Source: Crocodylus rhombifer (taxonomy: Eukaryota; Chordata; Crocodylia; Crocodylidae). From it: DNA of 64,000 bases. A program made the position numbers and the translations under genes. The stretch is taken from NCBI GenBank assembly GCA_038503035.1, contig JAVSML010021669.1, positions 186,001-250,000 of the forward strand, given 5' to 3'. A model generated the notes under the pieces. That model was not told where the DNA came from and did not search any database. It was given only the letters and a program-made list of their open reading frames with translations. How positions within the stretch are numbered: position 1 is the first letter of the stretch; each line of letters begins with the position of its first letter. Below, in pieces: positions 47,283-57,313 of the stretch.

Positions 47283-47828
47283 TATGCACATCCTGATGAG
47301 TGTATGTGTGGTTTGTGGCGCCTCAAAGTTGTTTGAGGTGGCACATGCATCTGTTCAGTGAACTGCTAATTTGTAGTGTGGTGGGGTTTTGTTTTTTCTT
47401 GTTTTGTTTTTTCTTGTTTTTTTGTTTTTTTTACACTGGGAGATCCCGGGGTCAAAAAAACCCACAAAAACCACTGCTAAAAAATGTGTTGTGGAGCACA
47501 TGACAACAGAATGCACCTCCAAAAATGGAGTCTGGCCAGCCACAGCCATGCTCTGGCTTCTGGCCAGGGTCTGAGCAGCTGTCTTGGCATCACTGCTGTC
47601 CTGGGAGGCCCCCAGGATGCCACGTAAAGCTGCTGGGGCCAGCCTACAGGCCACATATGCTGCTGGGGCCAGCATAGGTGCCATTCCCCTACCCCACCCA
47701 GGACAATTTGCCACACACCAGAGTGTGTGTGCAGGGACATAGCTGGGGACAAATAGCACATATGTGTTGCTGCTATTTGTCATGGGAAACATGTGCACCC
47801 CGCATGTGTATCCCAATGAGTACGCACC
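47283..47828 (+). mobile_element. hAT-like non-autonomous element E
   Basis: The ends 'tatgcacatcctgatgagtg' and the complement of 'cacatgtgtatcccaatgag...' fit the 'catgtcca.a.gagtatgcac' termini of the element at 49288. The interior has 'tcaaaaaaaccc' and 'gctgctggggccagc' phrases shared with the elements at 13749 and 49288, and a T/G-rich run at 47386-47432. No coding region. Confidence 0.6.
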
Positions 47829-49287
47829 TAGTGAGTGTAGCCAGTGCTTCCTTAAATTATTAAACCTGAAAGTGTTAACCTGCCTTTTTTGTTCACATTA
47901 AAATTTTGTATTTTTCCTGTCTTTTTTAATGTCAAACCCTAAGTGTTGAGCTTGTTAAATGCTGGACTATGTCCCTTTAAGGTAAATATCAGCTATTCCA
48001 GCTAACATGTTTTATTGGTCTAAAGCATGATTAATGCAGTCCCATAACTAAAGTTGTACTAAAAAACTAAGTTCCTGTGTTCCCAACTTTCTTTCGTAGA
48101 AATTATTATTATTTTTTAAATCAATCGTATCACATTGTTGAGATGTGGTTTGCAAGGATTCAGCTACAGGTCTTCATGACCATCTTGTCACTTTTTACAC
48201 TGCATAGGTTACAATTAAAGTTTCTTACTAGGTCCATAAAAGGAACTGTTTTGGTTAAAGCAGCTAAGCATATTGGAAAATGTCCGGAGGCCACTTCATT
48301 AACTAATACATGTGTTTCCTTATATTTGGACAAAAGTAACAATAATACATCTGTAATAAAGTTTTTTTTTTTAATATTTTTTTTTATTAAGACATAACGA
48401 TCATACTCTGCAGTGCCACTCTACAAATGAAGTATATAGGTCATGTCCTAGCCAGTAGCACTTATGCCTGAATGACATACACTGGTTGAGCTAGTAATCT
48501 GTCATATGATCATTATTCTAATTATATTCTTTTCTGCTCAGAGAGATGATGAGGAAATAAGTCAGATTTACTACAGATTTATTGTGGACACTTTTTTTGC
48601 AGCAGCCAGCATATGATTGTTGTACTTCTTACTGTTTGATTTATTCAAACCTCATATTACACTTTCCATATTGTAAATAATGTTTATTTTGATTCATTTT
48701 TAGTGGACCCTGAACTTGCTCTTCAGAATCCTGTGGACCTGCCTTCCTTTTCTTCAAACTTTATATTCCCCCTCTTCCCTTCAAAATCTTCCTTCAGGCT
48801 ATAAGGAACTAGATGGGAAATTTTGAGAAGCTCATTAGTACACTTCCTCTGTTGCTCAAGGGGTTCACTGCATAATCATATTTGATGTTACCTCCCTGAT
48901 GAAGGCTTCTGAACCTTTCCCACCATAGGAGAAGACGGGTAGCACTCCACAAACATAATCATAGCTATCATGCTATATCAGTATTTGGGAAATTCATTTC
49001 CAGAACTAGGATCCACATGCTTTCTTAGTCTGAATTCCCAGGAGGGTTCTTTGGGCCTTAAATAACTAGGGCTGAGCCCTAGATTATAATTGCAATGGAA
49101 TGCAAATTATGAGCTATAAAGCCATCCCTAATTTTACCATATCTAATTAGTTTATCACTTAAAATACTAAAGTACTTCAAGGCATGCCTGTGGACATGTT
49201 GCCATTATCTTCTTATAGAAAGTTCTGTTTGTTACAATGCTTCAGACCATAGGCATAACAAGAGCATGTCATACCGGTAGTAACTTG
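47829..49287. other. AT-rich intergenic sequence
   Basis: A T-run lies near 48361-48386. The phrase 'cctccctgatgaaggcttct' (48893) may be a decayed SINE like the one at 30842. Nothing else was recognised. Confidence 0.4.
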
Positions 49288-49692
49288 TAGGGCATGTCCA
49301 CATGAGTATGCACGTGTTTCCTTGGGGACAAATAGCAGTGGGCACATAGTTATGCTGCACCTGGGCTGGCCCCAGCAGCCTTATCTGGAGTCCTGGGGGC
49401 TCCTGAGTCTGCAGCAGCAGTGATCTGGGCACATGGAGCCTCAGTGGAAACCTGAGTGTGGCTAGCCAGGCTCTAGTTTCAGGTGGTGCACGCTGCAGCC
49501 ATATGCACTGCCCTGCTTTTTTTGGCACCTTTTTTTTAGATACCGTGATTTTCCTGGTATCTAATTCTGGCTCTGTGCTGAAAATATGAGGCCAGGAGAA
49601 CCTTTTCACATGTGCTGCATGTGTTTTGGTGTACCTCAAAAGACTTTGAGGTGCTGCGAAGTGCACATGCATGCTCATCTGGACTTGCACAT
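49288..49692 (-). mobile_element. hAT-like non-autonomous element F
   Basis: The left end 'gggcatgtccacatgagtat' pairs with the complement of the right end, 'gtgcaagtccagatgagcat'. The interior is the same family as the element at 47283 but reversed: 'gtacctcaaaagactttgag' near 49632 matches the complement of 'gcgcctcaaagttgtttgag' near 47320, and a long T-run corresponds to the A-run. No coding region. Confidence 0.65.
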
Positions 49693-50369
49693 AATTTCCA
49701 CATCTTATTTTCTTCTCGCCCTACTTTATTTAAGGAACTGAATATTAGTGGACAGTGTAGGAGGACTGATGGCCCTAAACAGACTGCAAGGGCAAGAGTA
49801 GTGAACTAAACTCCAGCCGTCACCTGGACAGAACATGTGTTAAGTCTCAGTCCCTGTCCCTTTAGCTGAGGCTGCTAACCAAGGTGCTAATTTGTACTAG
49901 TTTAAGGTGGCTTCAGTAATGTGGACTGCTGTCTAACAGCATGTGTACTGAGGCTCATTGAATGGCTGTCAGAGTAATGTTTTTTTGTGGTTACCAACAC
50001 AGGCCAAATTCAGACTAGAAACTGAGGTGAAAGATCACCAATTTCCTGGGCTATCCAATTTCCACTCCTATTATATTACTTAATATCCTCTGTGTCTTGT
50101 AGAATTTCAATATGCATCCAAAAAAGAGGTATTGTATGATTCCTTCAGAATTCTATTGCTGTTTCTTATCGTAGAAATGTAAGCATTGACATACATTTAA
50201 AAAATGTAATTATGAATGTCTATAAGATTCAATAAAATGTATCTTACTGCTTTGCCCAAAGAAAGCTGCTTTCGCTAGTTTCCTCTGGGTAACTGTTAGT
50301 AATCTAATATCACATAATACAATACTTTGCACTTAAAACACCTGTTCTCTAAGGAATATAAAATTATTT
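49693..50369. other. Intergenic sequence, nothing recognised
   Basis: No supported feature was found. Confidence 0.45.
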
Positions 50370-50480
50370 ACAAAGATGGATCAATATTATTCCCATATTA
50401 CAGAGGAAGCGCAGCGATTTGGACAACTGCATGCAGTGCATCAGGACAAAGCTGAGACTAGAAGCCAGGAGGGAGATCCC
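50370..50480 (-). repeat. MIR/CORE-SINE relic, antisense
   Basis: 'tattattcccatattacaga' then 'ggaagcgcagcgatttgga' then 'aagctgagactagaagccag' follows the antisense MIR core pattern (attattatccccattttacagaggggaaactgaggcacagag, cagagctgggaatagaaccc). Confidence 0.55.
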
Positions 50481-51885
50481 TGTGCTTTATTGCAGGCCAC
50501 TGAGCAAAATGACTGTAGTACTGCAAAAATGCTCCAAAACCCTATACCTGTTGGGGATCAGACTTCCCCCAGTGCAGAAACCATGACCACAGCCTAAAGA
50601 TGGCCTTCAAAGGCTTGTGGGTATGCAGAACAGTGTGACCTACACAATAACACAGGCAGACAGCCATCACATAGGTCACTGAAAGAAGTTGGGTTGGAGC
50701 AGCCCAGAATTGGGAGAACACAAAGGTGGCTCAGAACAACTATAGAGCTTTTCTCCATGGCTACAAACTCTATGTTGTTCCTTTTAAAAGTGCAGAACAG
50801 AACCTTATTCTAAGCTTCCTGACTACTACTGGTGCTCTAATTACCAGTCAATGCTGCTTCCCTAACAACTTGGCAAAATAGGCCTGTAAAAGCCTAATTT
50901 GGTGCATGTTGCAGAACTAAGTAGTGAATTTTCCTTTTGTTTTGTTGAAATTGTCCTGGTACAGCTCACTATTAGTGAGTGAAAGCATTTAGCAAATTTG
51001 TAAAGACTGACATAAAGTTATTGTGGGTTAATCAGTTGTATTGTGCTTGTCTCATGACTGTAATATAGAACTGACCCCCTGTATATTCCCCTCTTTTTCT
51101 GTTTGGCACACTAGAAGATTTATAATATGTAATCAAGCATGTATCGTGTGTGGGAGTGTTGAGAGGGGCTGTAGTCACCAACACTTTCAAAAATGACTCT
51201 TGCTTTTGTTACCTCAGTGTTTGGGTGCTTGTCTTGTGACACATTAAAGAATTAGGAGAATGCAAAAGCTGATTTTTTTTTGAGCGGAAGCTAAGCACTT
51301 GAATATCGGGCACTTTTTTGGTGTCTTCAGTTGGGCAACCAAAATCATTTGTTAAAATTCTGGATATGAGAGAGTGGTAAAACACCTCAAGACTCATCAG
51401 AATAAAAGGTTCTAAGAATTTGTAAGGTTATTCTTACTGCAAGCTGTAAGATCTCTGTAAATTCAAACGTTATTAACTACCTTCTTTCTCTATTAGCACA
51501 AATTTGCCCTTGGCAAAGGAGAGTGCTGTCTTGTCTGCCTTGCAGGCGTTCACACAATTAACTCTCTTTCAAAAACATACACAAGATTCCTGCTGTCACC
51601 ATTCTTAGGCAAATATATCAGACATTGTATGAGGTATGTTTTTACTGAGGCAGAATTAACATGCATTAGCTGTTTCATTGTGGAAAAATATTGGCGATTA
51701 GTGTGACAGTGAGGACACCAACTGTGGACAGGAAAATGTATTGACCTCCCCTAATAACTTGCCTTTCCTACTCTTAGGATTTTACAGGGGATAACTGTCA
51801 CATGTTAGGTTATTTCTCTGAAAAAACCCACCTTTGTTGGTGAAAACAAAACATCATCTAAATGACACTGGGAATACCTGCACAA
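50481..51885. other. Intergenic sequence, nothing recognised
   Basis: No supported feature was found. Confidence 0.45.
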
Positions 51886-52560
51886 TAGTGGGGGCATCTA
51901 CACATGCAATTAATGTGCCTCACTAAACTCTGGCACAATCTGTGCCAGATTTTTATTGCTTCAAGGCTTGCATGTGCACCTAGGACTGCAGCATGTTGAG
52001 TCGGGTCAGAGCAGCTTCAGCTGGCAGGAGGCCCGGGGGAGTTGGCCTTCCAGCCCAGGGTTGCTCTGACCTGGCCCAATGTGTTGCAGAGGGGTTAGCT
52101 GGCACATGAGGGTGCCCCAGGGCAGGGCTATCCAGCAGCACTGAAGCACCCTTGGGCTCTAGATAGCATCATGAGTGTCTACACATGTACTGTGGTGCAG
52201 TAAATAATGCTGCCGAGGCATAATACTTGTAAACACAAGTACTAACCTACAGCAGCCTTTGTTAGTTTAATGAAGCTGAATACAGCAAAATGTCTAGACA
52301 CTGCATGTCTATATGTGCACTAATGCACTTTTACTAATGCACATTAAATTTAGTTCTTCCAATATGAGCTACTAAATAAATGCGCGATGTGCTGCACTAA
52401 TGTGTAGTAGTGCAAACGCATGCTTTTCAGCTGATTGCTTAATGTGGAGTAGCCTATTCTACTGAGCATTAGTATTTTATCATGGTTTTTAATGTACTGC
52501 TTTAATGCACAGTAGAATAGGCTACTGTGCATTAAAGTGCATGTGTAGACACACCCACTG
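51886..52560 (+). mobile_element. MITE C, long member of the 'catgtgtagatgcaccc' family with a palindromic right part
   Basis: The left end 'tagtgggggcatctacacat' and the complement of the right end, 'cagtgggtgtgtctacacat', are inverted. The left 400 bp resembles the element at 46831 in the same orientation. The right part (52300-52540) is different and full of 'taatgcac' palindromes, including a perfect 15-bp hairpin (52501-52515 with 52522-52536). This suggests a nested second element or internal expansion. Confidence 0.65.
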
Positions 52561-53140
52561 AGACTTTACTTCAGAATTGCCTAATTACCTCCGTAGTAAA
52601 CATCTCATGTAAAATGTGCTCAGTATCTGCAGTATAGCATAGACATATTGGCTGCTTACAGATATTAAAAGAAACCAAACAAAATGGTGCTTTACTTTAA
52701 ATTCTGCATGCTTCTGGGCTGAGCCCAGCACAAGCCCAGAAGAGGCAGGCAGTAGTTGGACTTGGCTCACCTGATGTCTATATAGATTGGGTGCTTTAGT
52801 GGGGCTTTTCGGCACTTTTATCTAATAGCTGATTGAATCAGCTTTAGCTAAAAGCACCACAAAGTTCCACTGTAAGGCCCAATATATACAGATGCTATGG
52901 AGCTGGGTCAAACTAACATACTGCTTCTTCCAGTAAAATGCCTTTTTTTTTTTTTTTAACATCTGCAAGCAGCCATTGAAGCTAGCTTAGGTACCAGTAG
53001 CAGATCAGCAACAGGAGCACAGACCTCTGGTGTTGGCTGTAACTACCTAAAAGGCTGGGTAAATTTAATCTGTACTGAGTTTCAGGCTGTTGCAGATAGA
53101 CTCCTGCTGGTACCAGTTAGCCAGTTTAAAGCTAGCTTGG
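52561..53140. other. Intergenic sequence, nothing recognised
   Basis: A T-run lies near 52945-52959. Confidence 0.45.
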
Positions 53141-53191
53141 GTATGTCTATACTATGCTGCAGTCACATTAGTGACTGCAGCGTAGACATAT
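53141..53191. repeat. Tiny palindromic MITE-like element
   Basis: GTATGTCTATACTATGCTGC at the left reads into 'agtcac', then a 4-base loop ATTA, then GTGACTGCAGCGTAGACATA. The arms pair over 20 bases with a single 5-base bulge. Ends of 'tatgtcta' type link it to the small DNA transposons nearby. Confidence 0.75.
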
Positions 53192-54285
53192 TTAGTACAT
53201 ACACAGGGTCTGACTCTCAGTTTCATATAGACACCTGCCTGTCTCATCTCTTTAAAAATCTCACCCATTCCTTTGCAAACATTATGTTACTATATTAAAT
53301 AAAAATAATATGTAATTCTGTAAGAATGACAAAAATGTTGTAAATCCCAATAGTTATACAGTAGTTTTTGGAGAAATTATGATAACATTTTAAAAATATT
53401 TTAGTAAGAAAGGCCTCTCACCCACACTCTCTCTCACATACGTCTAATGTAATCATGCTGCAGCAATGTACATTGAACCATGCCAATCTGTTAAGCTGTT
53501 TTACAGAAATAAGGCAATTTATTCTATCTCTAGCAGCTACAAAATGCCAAATAGGCCAAATATCTGTTGCAGAAGGATTTTATTTACTTTGCATGGATGG
53601 ATTTTTATAACTTTCAAGCATATGTACCCTCTGTAAGAATATGCTGTCTTTTCAGGAATGAAAAAGGAAAAGAAATCTAGGAGGAAAAAAAGGGAAATGG
53701 CAATCATAATACCACTGTTTATTAACTAGAAAAGTAGTAAGCACAATCTACAGCAGTCTCCTAGTAAACAATACACTTGAGGTTCCATGTGGCTTTGTAA
53801 GCAATCAGATTGGGGCATGCTTGTCTTTCTAAGACAACTCAGGACTCAAGACTGAGAACACAATGGTCAGGCAGCCAGACAATGGTCCTCTTCAACCTGT
53901 GACTTCAGTTTTATGTTGGTGTGACTGTGCTGAACTGAACAACTGTGCCCCATTGTTGTAAAATGCTGTAACAGGTCTGTTAACTGTAGTAAATGCTGAT
54001 GAAAAGGGAGAAATTCCTAATTCTGATGAAGATTATGGAATGTATAGCATTTTGAGATTACAGTGGCCAAAGCCTGGTATATTATTTAGAATATTTCCTT
54101 ATACCCTGAAATTGTTATAAAAATATTGAGTCCTTTTCCTTTAATATGCTCACACAACTTCAGTTGAATATATCTTTCAGAAAGAGTTATCAAAGTTTGC
54201 CCACAATTTTTTAAGCTCAGTACAGAAACTTCTGCATGAAATCCAAAGCCTTGTGTTAAAGGCTAAAATTAGCTGATTAGGAAGC
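53192..54285. other. AT-rich intergenic sequence, nothing recognised
   Basis: No supported feature was found. Confidence 0.45.
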
Positions 54286-54327
54286 ATTTCTAGGGGTCCT
54301 TGTAACCTTAACATCTATGAATCTATG
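54286..54327 (+). mobile_element. Short CR1-type 3' tail fragment
   Basis: 'ctaggggtccttgtaacctt' then 'aacatctatgaatctatgg' resembles the end of a CR1 or related LINE 3' UTR (ggtcccttccaaccctaa, then atgaatctatga). Only about 40 bp are present. Confidence 0.45.
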
Positions 54328-54890
54328 GGCTCCTATAGACATGAGCAGAGCATGCTCCAATGGAAAATACGTGCATCACTGTCCCTGCACTGAAAAAATG
54401 GCAGCAGGGCACTTTGAAATAAAGCACATTCAATGAGCTTTAGTTCGAAGTACCCTGCTGCCCATGAATGATGCGTGGCCCCAGTGGGTGGAGGGGCACA
54501 GCGGTGGGCAGAGCATGGCTGCGGTAAGCAGGAGCTCCCACAGACTCTGTCGGCAGCAGCAGGGGTGGTGGCAAGTGCCGACAAGGAGTCAGCGACCACC
54601 TGCAGATGCTGCCGGCAGTGTTGGCAGCAGCCAGGGGGGATCACTGACTCCCCACAGATGCCACCAGCAGCGTTGGTGGGGAGGCAAAGGGGGAACATGG
54701 CAAGAGAGGACCAGCTGCAGGCACCGCTGACAGTGTGGCAGTGACATTTTGTAGAGGGTGCACCCCCTACGCATTGCCCCTGCTGCTGCCATTTTTTCAG
54801 TGTGGGGACACAGATACATATGATGCGTGGGAGCTTTTAATTAGCGTGGCTAGCTAATAAAAGCGCCTGGGGCCATGTTTTAATGGAATA
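54328..54890. mobile_element. DNA transposon H with inverted internal arms
   Basis: The left edge 'ggctcctatagacatgagca' resembles the left edge of the element at 7122. Arms at 54380-54410 and 54776-54810 are complementary: 'tgtccctgcactgaaaaaat' and the complement of 'attttttcagtgtggggaca', followed by 'ggcagcag'. The same arm text is in the hairpin at 32148. The core between is GC-rich ('gctgccggcagtgttggcag'). The right edge near 54890 is uncertain. Confidence 0.5.
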
Positions 54891-56270
54891 ATGTACTACA
54901 TAAGTTTTGTCATAGCAGGAGAGAAACAAAAAGCCACATTTTTTTTTAGAGCTACTTGTATCAAGCATCTGTCTAGAAGTGAGGTTTTTGCTGCCTGAGG
55001 TTTTTTCCTCTGTCATTTGTTCTGATTGGCCAGATGTAATTCAGAGGCAGGATACTATGTAGCGAGGTGTTACTGCTACCATCTGTTTCCTTTCTAAAAG
55101 GTCATGAAGTTTCCTTTTTCCACCTTTTGTTAGAATCATTTCAGATAGATACTTGTTCCCTCTCTCTCTCACTTTTCTGCATCTAGGAGCCTGAACGCTC
55201 CTACTGATATTGCCCGGAATTCTGTCACTATCTTCAGTCCAGTATCAGCTGTTAGACCAGAGGTGAAATAAGATTCATTGGTCAGGGCCCACCCTAAGTC
55301 TCAGCCTGCCCTGCAGCTGCACCATGGGTGCAGAGCCACTGCCTGCCAGGTGCAAGTAGCGTGGACTGAGCTCTAGGAGTGGCCCCTTGTCCTGCCGAGG
55401 CTCAGTCCGGCTGCAGTGGCTCCCAGCAACTGGCGCCTAGAACCCACAGCCTGCCACCTAGCCTGGCCACTGGTTTTGTCCACACCAAGGTTGGGGCCCC
55501 TGGGCCTAGACATTAATCTGCCTATGTGTTGGATACTGCAGTAGAAAAATCAATGCTCTCTCTGTACACAGGTAAACTAGGTACAAGGGTGTTGTTTCTT
55601 CAAACACCCTGAAGCCTCAGTTCCTCATTTTCTCTTGCCACACTACCTCATCCCTTCATTTTTCCACCCTTTCCTTTGATCTAATTCTTTCATCAATCTT
55701 TATCTTCACTTCTTCATTCTGCTCCTCAGGCCGGGGACATATTGCTTTCTACCGTAAGCTTCCATAACCAAGCACTATTTGTGTAGGACATCTAGAAGAG
55801 ACTAGACCTTTACTAGGATCTACACCTGGAGACCAGTTCACTCACACTAGTCCTCTCTTTTGGTTTTCTCAGCACAATGGGACTTTGGGCTTTGGTGCTA
55901 CCCTTTCCTTTCCTTCCTCCACTACTTTCTTCTGTGATGTGAAATATATTAGTCTAATAGGTGCATCTCTACCTTGCCTTCTGCCTGAAATATTGAACAA
56001 TGTCGACATTTAAACTGCCTTAAGTGGACTTCTGATTTACCACCCCCATGGAGATGATTAGCTGAAGCTCAGATAGCAGAGAATTAGCCCAGCAGGCAGC
56101 TAACGCTGTGTTGGTTTATGCCCCAATCGGTAAGTGCGATGGCCATTCCATTAATATTTGATGTATATATTTATAGTGATAAAATGATTGTATCGTTTAT
56201 ACTTTTATGTTCTGACGTTGTGATATAATCCAATACATAACATAATGCTGTTGTAATGTATATAGGAACT
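54891..56270. other. Intergenic sequence upstream of the promoter
   Basis: 55265-55525 is a GC-rich insertion-like block whose origin I could not establish. The rest is unremarkable. Confidence 0.4.
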
Positions 56271-56640
56271 ATTCTATACAGCATGTATATCACATAACAC
56301 ATAGATAACATGTGCTGTTATAGTTATCTATCTATACATATGAAATGAGTAGTAACTTTGAATTATTAAATATCATTATAAATAATAGTAATACTCCTTA
56401 TTATTTGTAATTTCCCTGACAAGAGAATATATGTACCATGCTACAGTTATCTACTTATAGGTATGAAATGAACAAGTAATTTAAAATTATTCTTTAACAT
56501 TATCGGTATTAATAATGATAATAAAAACAATTATTTGCAATTTCCCTGACAACAGGAAATATATACCATGCTACAGTTTCATATCTCTAGATATGAAATA
56601 CATGCTTTTAAATGATTTAATATTACTATTATTATTAATA
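56271..56640 (+). repeat. AT-rich tandem repeat, ~130-bp unit
   Basis: 'ttatttgtaatttccctgac' at 56401 recurs as 'ttatttgcaatttccctgac' at 56531, exactly 130 bp later. In both units 'ccatgctacagtt' and 'tatgaaat' follow at matching spacing. A more diverged unit precedes it ('gttatctatctatacatatg', near 56321), and a partial unit follows in the right arm of the palindrome at 56753. Confidence 0.75.
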
Positions 56641-56646
56641 ATGGGA

Positions 56647-56807
56647 GTGGGAGCGAGGGGTGATTCAACTATTAAGGCTCTGGTCAGGGACACTGCAAAT
56701 AATAATAATAGTAAGAAGATTATAAGATGATAAAAATTATTGCTATTATTATTATTTGCAGTGTCCCTGACCAGAGTCTTAATACTTGAATTATCCCTCG
56801 CTCCCAC
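56647..56807. repeat. 65-bp-arm palindrome next to the CpG island
   Basis: 56647-56711 ('gtgggagcgaggg...') and 56743-56807 are complementary at 61 of 65 positions, with a 31-base loop. The arms include the 'cagggacactgcaaataata' sequence, related to the tandem unit to the left ('ttatttgcaatttccctgac'). The palindrome ends about 25 bp before the GC-rich promoter begins. Confidence 0.9.
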
Positions 56808-56829
56808 CGTGAAGAAAACAGCCCCCGCT

Positions 56830-57276
56830 CCAGGAAGCACGCCACGAGGGGTGGATACAACCCCTCCCCCAGTGCCTCACCCCTGCCCTAGTGCCCCTCC
56901 CTCCGCTTCCTGCGCTCCATTCCCGCCACACCCTCTCACTCGCCCCCCCCCAAACTCCCCGCCCCCTCCCACTCGCGCTCGCTCCCTCCCTCCCTCCCTC
57001 CTCATTGGCCCGGCATGACTGCGAGACGACCCCGCCCGCGGCGCAGGCGCAGTGGCGGCCCTTTCTCTCGCACTCGCGCTGCCCCGCCCCCCAGGCCGGC
57101 CGTTGCCCCGCCCCGTTTCCCCCCCCCCACCCCCCCAGCTCGCGGAGCGGCCGTTGTTGTCAGTGCTCCTCGTAACCGCCGCTGCTGCTGCCTCCGCGAG
57201 CCCGAGCCCGAGCCGGAGTCGGGGTGGGCCGAGCCGCCGCGGTGCTACCGGCCGGTTCCCGGAGACGCCGGTGCCC
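56830..57276 (+). promoter_or_regulatory. CpG-island promoter and 5' UTR
   Basis: The base composition changes abruptly from AT-rich to GC-rich with dense CpG. It has several GC boxes (cccgccc, cccgcccc near 57031, 57081, 57108), an inverted CCAAT (attgg, 57003), and an NRF1-like 'gcgcaggcgcag' (57041). There is no TATA box at a sensible place. This is the classic form of a housekeeping promoter. Direction is set by the coding exon that follows; the start site is probably between 57050 and 57200 but cannot be fixed here. The island could also drive a minus-strand transcript. Confidence 0.75.
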
Positions 57277-57313
57277 ATGAAGGGGGCGGTGGCTGGAGGA
57301 GACGCGGCGGGGA
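57277..57313 (+). CDS. Candidate first coding exon of an unrecognised gene
   Basis: An ATG at 57277 opens the peptide MKGAVAGGDAAG, then a single base before a strong splice donor (A|GTAAGT at 57314). The exon lies at the downstream edge of the CpG island, as expected for a first exon. The -3 base is C, so the start context is only fair. The same frame has no stop back to about 57052, so an upstream non-ATG start cannot be excluded. I do not recognise the protein. The peptide is low-complexity and cannot be assigned by sequence alone. The 212- and 274-codon frames in the island are side effects of high GC content, not genes. The exon ends in phase 1, which the candidate exon at 61373 accepts. 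Confidence 0.5.

Noticed and set aside
55265..55525. GC-rich block as a coding exon or transposon
   Set aside because: No convincing splice sites, termini or duplication were found.
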